A DNA stretch of 64,000 nt from Scatomonas sp963930955 (GCA_963930955.1 OZ006967.1:2170001-2234000); one strand, 5' to 3'. Positions 26,647 through 35,896 are shown, numbered from the stretch's first letter. Notes: generated by a model not told the origin, from the letters alone. Translations and numbers: made by a program.

Positions 26647-27149
26647 TTATTTCTGCTGTGCTGCCGCAAATTCAGCGTAACCCTTCCATCCAAAGACAGC
26701 GTTCACGTCTTCATCGCCGTAAACGCCCTTAACATCACAAAGATGAACAACATGATCGTCCGCATCCATTGGCTGGGCAACCGTCGCATGAATGAGCAGC
26801 TTGCAGGGAACAGGAGCCTTGATGTTTGTACCCTCCACTTCCTGCATTGTCAGACCAACCTTGACGACCTTATCCGTATCACGACCAGAACAGGTTCCAC
26901 AGCCAATCAGAGCACCGGTCAGTTCTACTCCAGGAATGGCGAGAACAACTTCTTTCTTCTCGGCCAGCAGTTCCAAGCTGTAAGCCCCTTGCTCAGGGAG
27001 AACATGATCTTTCCGGGATTGGTAGAAGCGAATGCCCGGAAAGCCAGAGTCGCAAGATTGGTGCTGCCATCCGGTTTCTCAGTGCAGATCAGCGTCATGG
27101 AATTAGGGGAAGTGTAAGCAGGTGCATTGCCGATATTGATTTTGTTTAT
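26647..27149 (-). pseudogene. Flavin reductase family protein, frameshifted
   Basis: The frame starting at 27149 encodes INKINIGNAPAYTSPNSMTL and continues through FASTNPGKIMFSLSKG. The reading then shifts by one base at a G4 tract (26985-26988); the other frame continues AYSLELLAEKKEVVLAIPG through HLCDVKGVYGDEDVNAVFGW to the stop at 26647. Together they make a complete FMN-binding flavin reductase-like protein of about 165 aa. The putative start codon is ATA, nine bases from AGGAGG. Two lesions in one gene argue for a real pseudogene, though a base-calling error could explain the tract. Confidence 0.8.
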
Positions 27150-27180
27150 AGTAGAATCCTCCTTTTTAATTTCATTTAGG

Positions 27181-27210
27181 ATTATACTATATAGGAATAT
27201 CTGTTGTCAA
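27181..27210 (-). promoter_or_regulatory. Promoter of the flavin reductase-marR-radical SAM operon
   Basis: On the minus strand TTGACA (27205-27210), an 18-base spacer, and a perfect TATAAT (27181-27186). The spacer and -10 region form an imperfect palindrome (ATATTCCTATATAGTATAAT), a plausible MarR site. Confidence 0.65.
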
Positions 27211-27285
27211 GCTTTTCGGTGCTTCAGCATAAAAAACCTCCTCGGCATGGAGAGGAAACACTGGTGATTGAATACTGAATGAGAA

Positions 27286-27319
27286 AAGCCCCATCCCTCA
27301 ATGGTTGAGAGATGGGGCA
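27286..27319 (-). terminator. Terminator of the serine recombinase remnant
   Basis: GCCCCATC/GATGGGGC with inner CTCA/TGAG pairs; on the minus strand it is followed by TTTTCTC just beyond the recombinase stop. Confidence 0.7.
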
Positions 27320-27325
27320 AACTAT

Positions 27326-28216
27326 TTACGCTGCAATCTCCGGGATTTTCTCGACAAAGTTATAAACAATTCTGAATTCTTGCACCTTCTGGCCGTCCAC
27401 CTTCTTGACCTCGCCGATCAGGATTTTACTGATAAGCCGGTTCAGTACGGACTCGTCCAGTTCCTCAATGGCGGCATAGCGCCGGATTTCCTTGATAAAG
27501 GTTCGGACTTCGCTTTCCTGTGCGTCCGCCCGGCTCTGCATCACCGCCAGATCGTGCAGGCGTTTCTGGTTGGCTTCCTGCTCCTGTTCCAGCGCCGCCG
27601 TCAGCTTCATAAACCGCTGTTCGGTCAGGACGCCTTTGGCCTTATCGGTGTACAGGCTCAAAAACATCCCGTCAATTTCCTGATTCCGGGTTTCCAGCCG
27701 TTTCCGTTCCTTCTCTGTCTGAGAAGCGTCCACCAGATACCGGCGCTCCATCCGGCTGCTGAGCCGCTGGTAGAACGCATCGGCGTCCTTCATGGCCTGC
27801 TCCGCCAATTCCTGTATATCCTTCAGCACCAGATTGTACAAATCCCTTGCCTCAATCTTGTGGCTGGTACAGGCGTTCTTGCCCAGCCGGTTGTAGGTCT
27901 GGCAGATATAGTATGCCCTGTCAATCGGCTCCCGCATCTCGCCGGTAAAACGGTTCTTCCCGGTTCTGCCGACCTTTTCATACCGCACCTGCATGGACTT
28001 CCCGCAGGTGGCGCAGTAGACAAGCCCGTGGAACAGGTTATAGAAGGGGCAGGCGTTGCCTTTCATAATGGTTGGCCTGCGGTCAATGATTTCCTGCACC
28101 TGTTCCCATTCCTCCGGCGTCACAATCGCCTCATGGCAGCCCTCAATGACCTCCCATTCCTCACGGGGGATAATGTCATAGGTATTGGAGCGGATGCCTT
28201 TCTGGTGTGTCCGGCG
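27326..28216 (-). pseudogene. Large serine recombinase, C-terminal remnant
   Basis: The frame is open from 28216 with no start codon and no catalytic N-terminal domain; a TAA lies immediately upstream. What remains is the end of the recombinase domain (KGIRSNTYDIIPREEWEVIE, EWEQVQEIIDRR), the zinc ribbon (CATCGKSMQ with a later CxSH), and the coiled coil (residues about 150-230) typical of TnpX-like integrases of clostridial mobilizable elements. About 200 N-terminal residues are lost, so it cannot catalyse recombination. An internal ATG at 28123 could express a fragment. Confidence 0.88.
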
Positions 28217-28312
28217 TTATTTACATTGGTGAAATAATGCAATTAGTTGGTTGTGTGTGCGGTTTGGTGCTGATAATTCAGATTGCTATTTTCTTTATTC
28301 TACGCTCAAGAA

Positions 28313-29731
28313 TTATGCGCAGCTACCATTTGCGGCGCTTCGCTTCCGGTTCTTCTTTTCGTAATCCTTCAGAGCGTCCAGTGCCTGTCCTGACAGGGGG
28401 ATCAGGGCTGTCATGTTGAAAATCGTCATCAGGCCTACGCCCACATCGCCCAGATCCCAGACGGTGGTATAAGCTGCCAGCCCTCCCACAAAAAGCATGG
28501 CAAGGGCCAGAAGCTTGTACAGGGTCTGGGGCAGCCAGCGGTCGCCAAAGAGATAGGCTACATTGGAGCGGGCGTAAAACAGGATGCCGATAAAGGTGGA
28601 GAAACTGAACAAAAACAGGACGATGGCCATAAAGACCACTCCGAAGCCGCCCAGGTGGTAGTTCATAGCCGTCTGCAGCAGATCCATGCCGCTCAGGCCG
28701 GCAGTTAAAGATTCCGGGGTTACCAGCATGATCATGGCGGTACAGCTGCAGATTACTACCGTATCAATCAGAACTCCCAGGGCCTGGACCAGGCCGGCCC
28801 TGGCCGGATGGTCCGTTTCCGCAGCCGCGGCGGCGCAGGGAGCGGACCCGGATCCCGCCTCGTTGGAGAAGAGGCCCCGTTTTACGCCGTTCATCAGCAC
28901 AGCTCCGAAACCGCCGGCCACTGCCTGGCGCAGTCCGAAGGCTTCCGAAAAGATCCTGCTGAAGACTCCCGGCAGCTGCTGCGCATTTAAGAGGGTCAGC
29001 ACAATGGTGATCACCAGATAGATCCCGGCCATGACCGGCACGATCACATCCAGCACCTTTACCGTGGCATTCTTTCTGAGTACGATAAAGGCCGCGGCAG
29101 CCACCAGCACGATGGTGGTGTAAATGGGCGGTATCCGGAACGCGTTCTCAAACGCCGAGGTCACGGAATTGCTGACCACCTGGCTGATGCCGCACCAGCA
29201 GATCAGGCCGGAAACAGCAAACAGTACTGCCGGCACTGCTTTCTTCCGGTGTTTCCCTCCCCGGACTTTTTCCCAGAAAGCCTGGATATAATAAGCCGGA
29301 CCGCCGCGGTAGCCCCCGTACAGAGGATCCTTCTCCTTGTGGAGCTGAGCCAGGGCAGCTTCCGCAAAGGCGGTGGAAGAACCGATCAGAGCGGTGATCC
29401 ACATCCAGAACACGGCTCCGGCCCCTCCCACGGAAATGGCCGCCACTACTCCCACCAGGTTGCCCATGCCCACCCGGGTGGCGGTGGAGACCATCAGTGT
29501 CTGAAAAGCGGTCAGCGCCCCGGCTTCTCCTTCTTTTTTATGAAATAAAGCCCGGAACATATGGGGAAACAGCCGCACCGGCAGGAGCCGGGTGCGGATG
29601 GTAAAATAAACCCCCGCCGGGATCAGAATACAGACCAGCAGGGAAAGATCCAGGGTACCTCCCCCGGGCAGCGGAATATGGATGTAATCTCCCCACAGAA
29701 ACTTGTATACGGTTTCGATCAGAGCCGTCAT
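28313..29731 (-). CDS. alsT: Sodium:alanine/glycine symporter (AlsT/AGCS family)
   Basis: 472 aa membrane protein with about 11 helices. AGCS signatures are clear: TATRVGMGNLVGVVAAISVG near residue 85 and GLFSNEAGSGSAPCAAAAAE in the middle. It imports alanine or glycine with sodium. The C-terminal tail (KKNRKRSAANGSCA) ends near the island border, so the last residues may have been altered by the insertion. A LysR gene is divergent. Confidence 0.92.
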   Translation of the reverse strand: MTALIETVYKFLWGDYIHIPLPGGGTLDLSLLVCILIPAGVYFTIRTRLLPVRLFPHMFRALFHKKEGEAGALTAFQTLMVSTATRVGMGNLVGVVAAISVGGAGAVFWMWITALIGSSTAFAEAALAQLHKEKDPLYGGYRGGPAYYIQAFWEKVRGGKHRKKAVPAVLFAVSGLICWCGISQVVSNSVTSAFENAFRIPPIYTTIVLVAAAAFIVLRKNATVKVLDVIVPVMAGIYLVITIVLTLLNAQQLPGVFSRIFSEAFGLRQAVAGGFGAVLMNGVKRGLFSNEAGSGSAPCAAAAAETDHPARAGLVQALGVLIDTVVICSCTAMIMLVTPESLTAGLSGMDLLQTAMNYHLGGFGVVFMAIVLFLFSFSTFIGILFYARSNVAYLFGDRWLPQTLYKLLALAMLFVGGLAAYTTVWDLGDVGVGLMTIFNMTALIPLSGQALDALKDYEKKNRKRSAANGSCA

Positions 29732-29781
29732 TTTTATACCCCCGTCTGCTTTTTTCTTCTATCTTGAAGCATTATGAAATT

Positions 29782-29793
29782 CAGTATATACTG
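29782..29793. promoter_or_regulatory. Palindrome between alsT and lysR
   Basis: Perfect 12-base palindrome CAGTATATACTG midway between the two divergent starts (29731 and 29859). A candidate LysR binding site. Confidence 0.45.
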
Positions 29794-29858
29794 GGAAGAA
29801 AGATTTGTAAAATCAATAGATTTTATGAAATGCATTAAAAAAAATGATGGTGATATCT

Positions 29859-30734
29859 ATGGAAATCCGTACACTGGAAAGTTTTATTCAGATCGCAGAA
29901 CTGCAGAGTTTTACCCGGGCCGCGAAGAAGCTGGGCTATACCCAGTCCTCCATGTCCGCCCAGATCCGCAAGCTGGAGACAGAGCTTGGGGTACAGCTTT
30001 TTGAAAGAATCAATCATACGGTAAAGCTGACCTCCAAAGGGGCGGAGCTTCTGGAAAACGCCCACCAGATCATCCGGGCCGCTGAGCGCATGCGGCAGAG
30101 CGCCCACCAGCTCCGGAGCCCCCGGGGAACCGTCCGTATCGCCATGGCGGATTCTCTCTGCCGCCATGTCATGAAGACCCGGTTCCGGGCCTTCCGCCTA
30201 CAGTTCCCGGAGGTTTCCCTGAAGATCACAGGAGCCAGCACGGAAGAAATGTTCCGCCTTCTGAATCAGAACGAGGTGGATCTGGTCTACACCCTGGATC
30301 AGCACATTTATGACCGGAATTACGTGATTGCCGGGGAAGCCCCTGCCGGCTGCCACTTTTTTTCCTCCCCGGATCATCCTCTGGCCGGCAGGCAGAAGCT
30401 CTCCCCCCGGGAGATCCTGGAAACCCCCGTGATCCTTACGGAAAAAGACATGAGCTACCGCCGGTATCTGGATCAGGAGCTGGCCGCCCGTTCCCTGGAG
30501 CTTTCTCCCTGTCTGGAGGTGGGGGATACCGACCTTATCTGCTGTCTTCTGGAAAACGGAACGGCCATCTCCTATCTTCCCGATTATGTAACAGAAGAGG
30601 GCGTGTCCAGGGGAACTCTGGTCCGCCTGCACACGCCCTGGCTGAAAATCCGGCTCTGGAAGCAGCTGCTCTATCACAGGAACAAGTGGGTCTCCCCGGA
30701 ATTCCGCTCCGTGGTGGAATTCTTTCATCCCTGA
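29859..30734 (+). CDS. LysR-family transcriptional regulator
   Basis: 291 aa from ATG 29859 (MEIRTLESFIQIAELQSFTR), the canonical LysR start; an in-frame ATG five codons earlier is possible. N-terminal winged helix (residues 1-60) and periplasmic-binding-like effector domain (residues about 90-290). Divergent from alsT, whose transcription it may control, and convergent with the ABC exporter gene that ends eight bases further on. Confidence 0.88.
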   Translation: MEIRTLESFIQIAELQSFTRAAKKLGYTQSSMSAQIRKLETELGVQLFERINHTVKLTSKGAELLENAHQIIRAAERMRQSAHQLRSPRGTVRIAMADSLCRHVMKTRFRAFRLQFPEVSLKITGASTEEMFRLLNQNEVDLVYTLDQHIYDRNYVIAGEAPAGCHFFSSPDHPLAGRQKLSPREILETPVILTEKDMSYRRYLDQELAARSLELSPCLEVGDTDLICCLLENGTAISYLPDYVTEEGVSRGTLVRLHTPWLKIRLWKQLLYHRNKWVSPEFRSVVEFFHP

Positions 30735-30742
30735 AAGGCTGC

Positions 30743-32629
30743 TCAAGCCGCAAAATTGCCGGTATACAGCTGATAATATCTGCCTTTGGCAGCGATGAGC
30801 TGGTCGTGGGTGCCCCGCTCGATGATGCGGCCCTGCTCCATGACCATGATGCAGTCCGCGTTCTTGACTGTGGAAAGCCGATGGGCAATGACAAAGGTGG
30901 TCCGTCCCTTCATCAGGGCGTCCATCCCCGCCTGCACCAGCTTTTCAGTCCTGGTATCAATGGAGGAAGTAGCCTCGTCCAGGATCAGGGCCGGGGGATC
31001 CGCCACGGCGGCCCGGGCAATGGCCAGCAGCTGCCGCTGTCCCTGGCTCAGATTGGATCCGTCCCCGGTGAGCATGGTCTGATACCCCTCCGGCAGACGG
31101 CGGATAAATCCATCCGCATTGGCCAGCTGCGCCGCTTTGATGCACTCCTCATCCGTTGCGTCCATTTTTCCGTAGCGGATGTTCTCCATCACAGTGCCGG
31201 TAAACAGATGGGTATCCTGGAGCACCATGCCCAGGGAACGGCGGAGATCTCCTTTCTTGATCTTATTGATATTGATGCCGTCATAGCGGATCTTTCCGTC
31301 TGCGATATCGTAGAACCGGTTGATCAGGTTGGTGATGGTGGTCTTGCCGGCTCCCGTGGCCCCTACAAAGGCGATCTTCTGTCCCGGCTCCGCGAAAAGC
31401 GTGATATTGTGCAGGACGATCTTGTCCTCATTGTAGCCGAAATCCACATCGTCCATGACTACTCCGCCCTCCAGCTTCTGATAGGTCACGGTACCCTCCG
31501 CCCTGTGGGGATGCTTCCAGGCCCAGAGATTGGTGCGGACCGGAGATTCCGTCAGCTCTCCCTTTTCGTTTTCTCTGGCGTTGACCAGCTCCACGTAGCC
31601 GTCATCCGCTTCCGGAGTCTGATCCATCAGGTCAAAGACACGCTGGGCGCCGGCGGCGGCGTTGACCACAAAGTTGACCTGCTGGCTTACCTGGGTAATG
31701 GGGTTGGTAAAGCTTTTATTCAGTCCCACAAAGGTAACTACCGTGCCGATGGTGACCCCAGCCAGCTGGTTGATCCCCAGAACGGCGCCGACGATGGCCA
31801 CCAGGGCGTAGCTGATCCAGCCGATGTTGGCGTTAACCGGCATCAGCAGGTTGGCGTAGGTGTTGGCCTTATCCGCGCTTTCCCGCAGTTTTTCATTCAC
31901 TGCGTGGAAATCTTTTTTTGCCGCCTCCTCATGGCAGAATACCTTCACCACCTTCTGGCCGTCCAGCATCTCCTCGATGAAGCCGTCTACTGCTCCCAGA
32001 TCCATCTGCTGACGGACATAGTACCTGGCAGACAATCTGGAAAAGCTGGCGGTCACCCGCAGCATCACAAAAGCGGTGGCCAGGGAGATCAGGGTCAGGG
32101 CCGGGTTCAGCACCAGCATAGTCACCAGGGTGGCGGCCATGGTGATCACTGAGTTGATGATCTGGGGAATGCTCTGGCTCAGCATCTGCCGCAGGGTGTC
32201 TATGTCGTTGGTGTACACGGACATAATATCTCCGTGGGCATGGGTGTCAAAATACTTGATAGGCAGGCTCTCCATGTTGTGAAACAGGTCGTCCCGGAGA
32301 TGCCGCATGGTGCCCTGGCTCACGTTGACCATGATCCGGTTGTAGGCGTAGGCCGCGATCACTCCGATGCCCATAATGACGCCCAGCCGCAGAAGATCCG
32401 AGGCAAGCCCGCTGAAATCCCGGGAGCCGCTCTCCAGCATGGGGGTGATATAATCGTCCACCAGAGTCTGGGGGAAGGTGGCCCCGATGACCGTAGTCAC
32501 CGCGGAGATCAGAATACAGGCCACCACCAGGATAAAGGGGATCTTATAGTAATGCAGCATATATTTTACTACCCGGCCCAGCACCTTCATGGAGAAGGCC
32601 GGTTTTTTGTCGGATTTCTTTTTTGTCAT
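30743..32629 (-). CDS. ABC exporter half-transporter, canonical subunit
   Basis: 628 aa: N-terminal six-helix membrane domain and C-terminal ATPase. Walker A GATGAGKTT, signature LSQGQRQ, Walker B ALILDEATSSID and H-loop IAHRLST are all canonical. It follows its partner gene by 18 bases; the partner has a degenerate catalytic site, so the pair forms a heterodimeric exporter. Substrate unknown; the marR gene ahead suggests a drug or toxic metabolite. Confidence 0.92.
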   Translation of the reverse strand: MTKKKSDKKPAFSMKVLGRVVKYMLHYYKIPFILVVACILISAVTTVIGATFPQTLVDDYITPMLESGSRDFSGLASDLLRLGVIMGIGVIAAYAYNRIMVNVSQGTMRHLRDDLFHNMESLPIKYFDTHAHGDIMSVYTNDIDTLRQMLSQSIPQIINSVITMAATLVTMLVLNPALTLISLATAFVMLRVTASFSRLSARYYVRQQMDLGAVDGFIEEMLDGQKVVKVFCHEEAAKKDFHAVNEKLRESADKANTYANLLMPVNANIGWISYALVAIVGAVLGINQLAGVTIGTVVTFVGLNKSFTNPITQVSQQVNFVVNAAAGAQRVFDLMDQTPEADDGYVELVNARENEKGELTESPVRTNLWAWKHPHRAEGTVTYQKLEGGVVMDDVDFGYNEDKIVLHNITLFAEPGQKIAFVGATGAGKTTITNLINRFYDIADGKIRYDGININKIKKGDLRRSLGMVLQDTHLFTGTVMENIRYGKMDATDEECIKAAQLANADGFIRRLPEGYQTMLTGDGSNLSQGQRQLLAIARAAVADPPALILDEATSSIDTRTEKLVQAGMDALMKGRTTFVIAHRLSTVKNADCIMVMEQGRIIERGTHDQLIAAKGRYYQLYTGNFAA

Positions 32630-32647
32630 AGTTTTTCCTCCCTTCTC

Positions 32648-34387
32648 TTACGCCGGCTGGTCAAAGTCTCCGCCGCCCTCCATCTGGGAGGTGTAGATCT
32701 CCTGATAGATGGCGTTGTTCTTCAGCAGGTTCTCGTGGGTATCAAAGGCGTCGATCCGCCCCTCCTCCAGCACCAGGATCCGGTCCGCAGATTCCACGCT
32801 GGAGACCCGCTGGGCAATGATGATCTTGGTGGTGCCGGGAATTTTCTCCGCGAAAGCTTTTCGGATCTTCGCGTCGGTGGCGGTATCCACAGCGCTGGTG
32901 GAATCATCCAGGATCAGCACCTTGGGTTTCTTCAGAAGGGCCCTGGCAATGCAGAGCCTCTGTTTCTGACCGCCGGAAACATTGGCGCCGCCCCGTTCAA
33001 TCCGGGTCTCATAGCCCTGGGGCATCCGGTCGATGAACTCATCGGCGCAGGCCGCCCGGCAGGCCTCCACACACTCTTCCTTTGTGGCTTCCGGATTACC
33101 CCAGCGGAGGTTGTCCAGAATGGTCCCGGAAAACAGGGTGTTTTTCTGCAGCACTACGGAAACCTGGTTCCGCAGTGTTTCCGTATCGTATTTCCGCACA
33201 TCCACTCCGCCTACGCAGACGGAACCCTGATCCACATCGTACAGCCGGCAGATCAGGTTTACCAGACTGCTCTTGCCGCAGCCGGTGCCTCCGATGACCC
33301 CGATGGTCTCCCCGCTCTTGATATGCAGGTCAATGTCTGACAGGGCGTTTTTCCCGCTGCCCTGTTTATAGGAAAAGTTCACATGGTTAAAATCAATGCT
33401 TCCGTCCGCCACTTCCATGACAGGCTCTTCCGGGTCCGCCAGATCCGGCGTCTCATTCAGCACCTCTCCGATCCTGCGGATGCTGGCCATGGACATACTG
33501 ATCATGACCACGATCATGGACAGCATCATCAGGCTCATGAGCAGAGACATGATGTAGCTGAAAAGGCTGGTCAGATCTCCGGTAGTCAGGGAGCCTCCCA
33601 CAATAAACTGGGCCCCCAGCCAGGATACGGAAATGATGCAGAAATAAATGGCGATCATCATGGCCGGATTGTTAAAAGCCAGAAGGCCTTCCGCTTTCAC
33701 GGAAAGATTGTAGAGCATCCGGGAGGCTTTGGAAAACTTTTTGTCCTCGTAATCTTCCCGGACAAAGGCTTTTACCACCCGGATGGCGGTAACGTTTTCC
33801 TGGACGCTGGCATTCAGATCGTCATACCGGCGGAATACCTGGTTAAAGATCTTCAGCGTCACCACCATGATAGATCCCAGGACCACGATCAGAAAGGCCA
33901 CGGCGATCAAGAACATCAGACTCAGCCGCACGTTGATGAACAGACACATGATATAGCTGAAGACCAGGTTCAGAGGCGCCCGGACCGCCACGCGGATCAC
34001 CATCATGTAGGCGTTCTGCACATTGGTGATATCCGTGGTCATCCGGGTCACCAGCCCCGGAACGCTGAATTTATCGATATTGGAAAAGGAAAAAGTCTGA
34101 ATATTGGCGTAGATAGTCTCCCGCAGGTTGGCCGCCAGACCCGAAGCCGCCCTTGCCGCCTTGCGTCCGGCCAGAGCTCCGAAGACCAGGCTCAGAAAAG
34201 CCATGGCAACCATCAGAATCCCGTACCTGTATACTACAGGCAGATTGCCGGCTTCCAGCCCCTGGTCAATGATAATGGCTGTCACAAAGGGCAGCAGAAT
34301 CTCCATGATTACTTCCAGCGCTGTGAGAAGGATGCACTGAATCGTATCTTTCCGGTACTGCCCCAGCTGCTGCAATACTTTTTTCAC
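32648..34387 (-). CDS. ABC exporter half-transporter, degenerate subunit
   Basis: 579 aa membrane-ATPase fusion. Walker A GGTGCGKSS and signature VSGGQKQR are intact, but the Walker B catalytic Glu is Asp (VLILDDSTSAVD) and the H-loop His is Gln (IIIAQRVSS), as in the non-hydrolysing site of heterodimeric exporters. It lies between marR (58-base gap) and the canonical subunit gene. Confidence 0.92.
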   Translation of the reverse strand: MKKVLQQLGQYRKDTIQCILLTALEVIMEILLPFVTAIIIDQGLEAGNLPVVYRYGILMVAMAFLSLVFGALAGRKAARAASGLAANLRETIYANIQTFSFSNIDKFSVPGLVTRMTTDITNVQNAYMMVIRVAVRAPLNLVFSYIMCLFINVRLSLMFLIAVAFLIVVLGSIMVVTLKIFNQVFRRYDDLNASVQENVTAIRVVKAFVREDYEDKKFSKASRMLYNLSVKAEGLLAFNNPAMMIAIYFCIISVSWLGAQFIVGGSLTTGDLTSLFSYIMSLLMSLMMLSMIVVMISMSMASIRRIGEVLNETPDLADPEEPVMEVADGSIDFNHVNFSYKQGSGKNALSDIDLHIKSGETIGVIGGTGCGKSSLVNLICRLYDVDQGSVCVGGVDVRKYDTETLRNQVSVVLQKNTLFSGTILDNLRWGNPEATKEECVEACRAACADEFIDRMPQGYETRIERGGANVSGGQKQRLCIARALLKKPKVLILDDSTSAVDTATDAKIRKAFAEKIPGTTKIIIAQRVSSVESADRILVLEEGRIDAFDTHENLLKNNAIYQEIYTSQMEGGGDFDQPA

Positions 34388-34445
34388 GTTAAAACCTCCT
34401 CGTCTATTTTGTACGGCCTGAAGAAATTCCTGATCACGGGAACCT

Positions 34446-34895
34446 TCAGGTCTTTTTCTGCTCCCGGATCCCCTGGAGCATTTTTTTCTGCAGACAGTAC
34501 AGTTCCTGCCTCTCCCGGCTGTCCAGAGCTTTGCAGATCTGGCTTTCCGCCTGATCGGAACGTTTCAGAAAGCCCCCGGCCTCCCGAAGCAGTTTTTCCG
34601 TAGCGGTAAGCCTTCTCTTCCTCCGGTCTGCCGCGTCTGCCTGCACAGAAAGATACCCTTTCTCCTGAAGCTTTTTGATCATCAGGGAAAGCGTGGCGTG
34701 GGAAACTCCCAGCTCCAGGCACAGATCCCGGATGCAGCTTCCCTCCGGATGATGACGGAGAAGATAACAGAGCACTGCCGCCTGGCTGCCGCTTAAGTCC
34801 TGTTTTCCCATCACCCGGTTCAGGTGGGCGTCCAGGGACAGATCCAGCCGCTTGACCATTAAGAGCAGATCTTCTTTTGAAATATTCTCCTTCAC
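34446..34895 (-). CDS. MarR-family regulator of the ABC exporter
   Basis: 149 aa MarR-type winged helix (CIRDLCLELGVSHATLSLMI, wing DAADRRKRRLTAT). Translation starts at a GTG with GGAGG ten bases upstream. It heads the operon with two ABC subunits and overlaps in promoter with the divergent lysR; a 17-base palindrome covers both -35 boxes. Probable repressor of the exporter. Confidence 0.88.
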   Translation of the reverse strand: MKENISKEDLLLMVKRLDLSLDAHLNRVMGKQDLSGSQAAVLCYLLRHHPEGSCIRDLCLELGVSHATLSLMIKKLQEKGYLSVQADAADRRKRRLTATEKLLREAGGFLKRSDQAESQICKALDSRERQELYCLQKKMLQGIREQKKT

Positions 34896-34927
34896 CGCTT
34901 TCTCCTCCTTCTGTTGCTTGCAAAGGA

Positions 34928-34974
34928 ATTATAATACAGGAAATCTTGAATTTGAAATTCAAAGATGTTATAAT
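34928..34974. promoter_or_regulatory. Divergent marR/lysR promoters sharing one palindrome
   Basis: TTGAATTTGAAATTCAA (34946-34962) is a perfect palindrome. It supplies the -35 of the plus promoter (TTGAAT 34946-34951, 17-base spacer, TATAAT 34969-34974) and of the minus promoter (TTCAAA 34951-34956, 17-base spacer, TATAAT 34928-34933). A dimer bound there would block both genes. Confidence 0.7.
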
Positions 34975-35026
34975 CAATAAAAGATTTTTATAGTTAACGA
35001 TAGTTTCTTTTTTATAGGAGATAAAA

Positions 35027-35896
35027 ATGAATACCATACAGCTGGAATGTTTTCTCTCTGTAGCAGAACATCTGAATTTTTCCCGGGCTTCGGAAGAACT
35101 GAAGATTACCCAGCCGGCGGTGAGCCATCAGATCCGTTCCCTGGAGGAAGAACTGGGCGTTAAGCTTTTCCGGCGTACCAGCAAAAACGTAGAGCTGACC
35201 CCGGAAGGAATGCTTTTTCTTCCTGATGCCAACATGATCCTGCAAACCGCCATGTCCGCCCGGGAACGGCTTGGGAAAAAAGAACGGTTTATGCCTTTTG
35301 ATATCGGATGCCACAGCCCGGCGGAACTGCGTCTGCTCCCCCCGATCCTGAAGATCCTCTGCAGGGAATGGCCCTCTCTGCGCCCGCAGGTACATACGAT
35401 CCCTTTTGAGGTTTTATTCGGCATGGTGGAAAACCGCCAGCTTAACGCAGCCCTTTCCCTGTATTCAGCCAACAAAAAAACAGCTCTCATTTACAGAGAA
35501 CTGCTTTCCTGCCCCATGGCCTGCATCTGCCTGCCGGAGCATCCGCTGGCGGTTCAGGGGACTTTGACCGCAGAGATGCTGAAACAATATAATCTCGTCA
35601 CCAGCCCGCCCCGGCGTATGCCGGAGGAGATCCTTCAATGCCATCTGAAAGCCATGTCCTCCTCCACGGACCAGAAACGATACTTCAGCGATGACATCGA
35701 AAGCATCCTGGTGCTGGTAAAGGCCGGCCTTGGCTACACGCTGCACCCGGATCTGCCCGCCTTCCGTGATCCGGAGCTTTGCTATATTCCGGTGGAGGAT
35801 CTCCCCTCCCTTTCCTTCGGAGTTTATTACCGGAGAGATGACGATTATCCCGTTACAAAACGATTCCTGCAGCTGCTTTCAACGCAGATGCGCTAA
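35027..35896 (+). CDS. LysR-family transcriptional regulator
   Basis: 289 aa. N-terminal helix-turn-helix (FLSVAEHLNFSRASEELKIT, then QPAVSHQIRSLEEELG) and a C-terminal effector domain. AGGAG lies eight bases before the ATG. Transcribed away from the marR-ABC operon from a promoter sharing the same palindrome. Its own targets are not evident. Its stop overlaps the convergent small gene by four bases. Confidence 0.88.
   Translation: MNTIQLECFLSVAEHLNFSRASEELKITQPAVSHQIRSLEEELGVKLFRRTSKNVELTPEGMLFLPDANMILQTAMSARERLGKKERFMPFDIGCHSPAELRLLPPILKILCREWPSLRPQVHTIPFEVLFGMVENRQLNAALSLYSANKKTALIYRELLSCPMACICLPEHPLAVQGTLTAEMLKQYNLVTSPPRRMPEEILQCHLKAMSSSTDQKRYFSDDIESILVLVKAGLGYTLHPDLPAFRDPELCYIPVEDLPSLSFGVYYRRDDDYPVTKRFLQLLSTQMR

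Larger units (their letters stand above)
16784..28216. other. Accessory island (mobile DNA accumulation)
   Basis: The stretch between the patB-like gene and alsT holds almost only mobile or broken genes: a small HTH gene, a truncated response regulator, three nested insertion sequences, a radical SAM cassette, a frameshifted flavin reductase and the C-terminal part of a large serine recombinase. There is no relaxase, coupling protein or type IV secretion gene, so it is at most the remnant of an integrative element. Edges are inferred from gene content; no att duplication was found. Confidence 0.6.

Noticed and set aside
26647..26976. Intact 109-residue protein starting at a TTG
   Set aside because: It is the second half of the frameshifted flavin reductase; the first half is readable in the adjacent frame.
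16784..28216. Complete integrative conjugative element
   Set aside because: No relaxase, coupling protein, secretion genes or intact integrase are present, only a recombinase C-terminus.
28207..28419. Plus-strand 70-codon frame with a hydrophobic stretch near the island border
   Set aside because: It straddles the recombinase remnant and the alsT 3' end, lacks a ribosome site and its second half is antisense to alsT.
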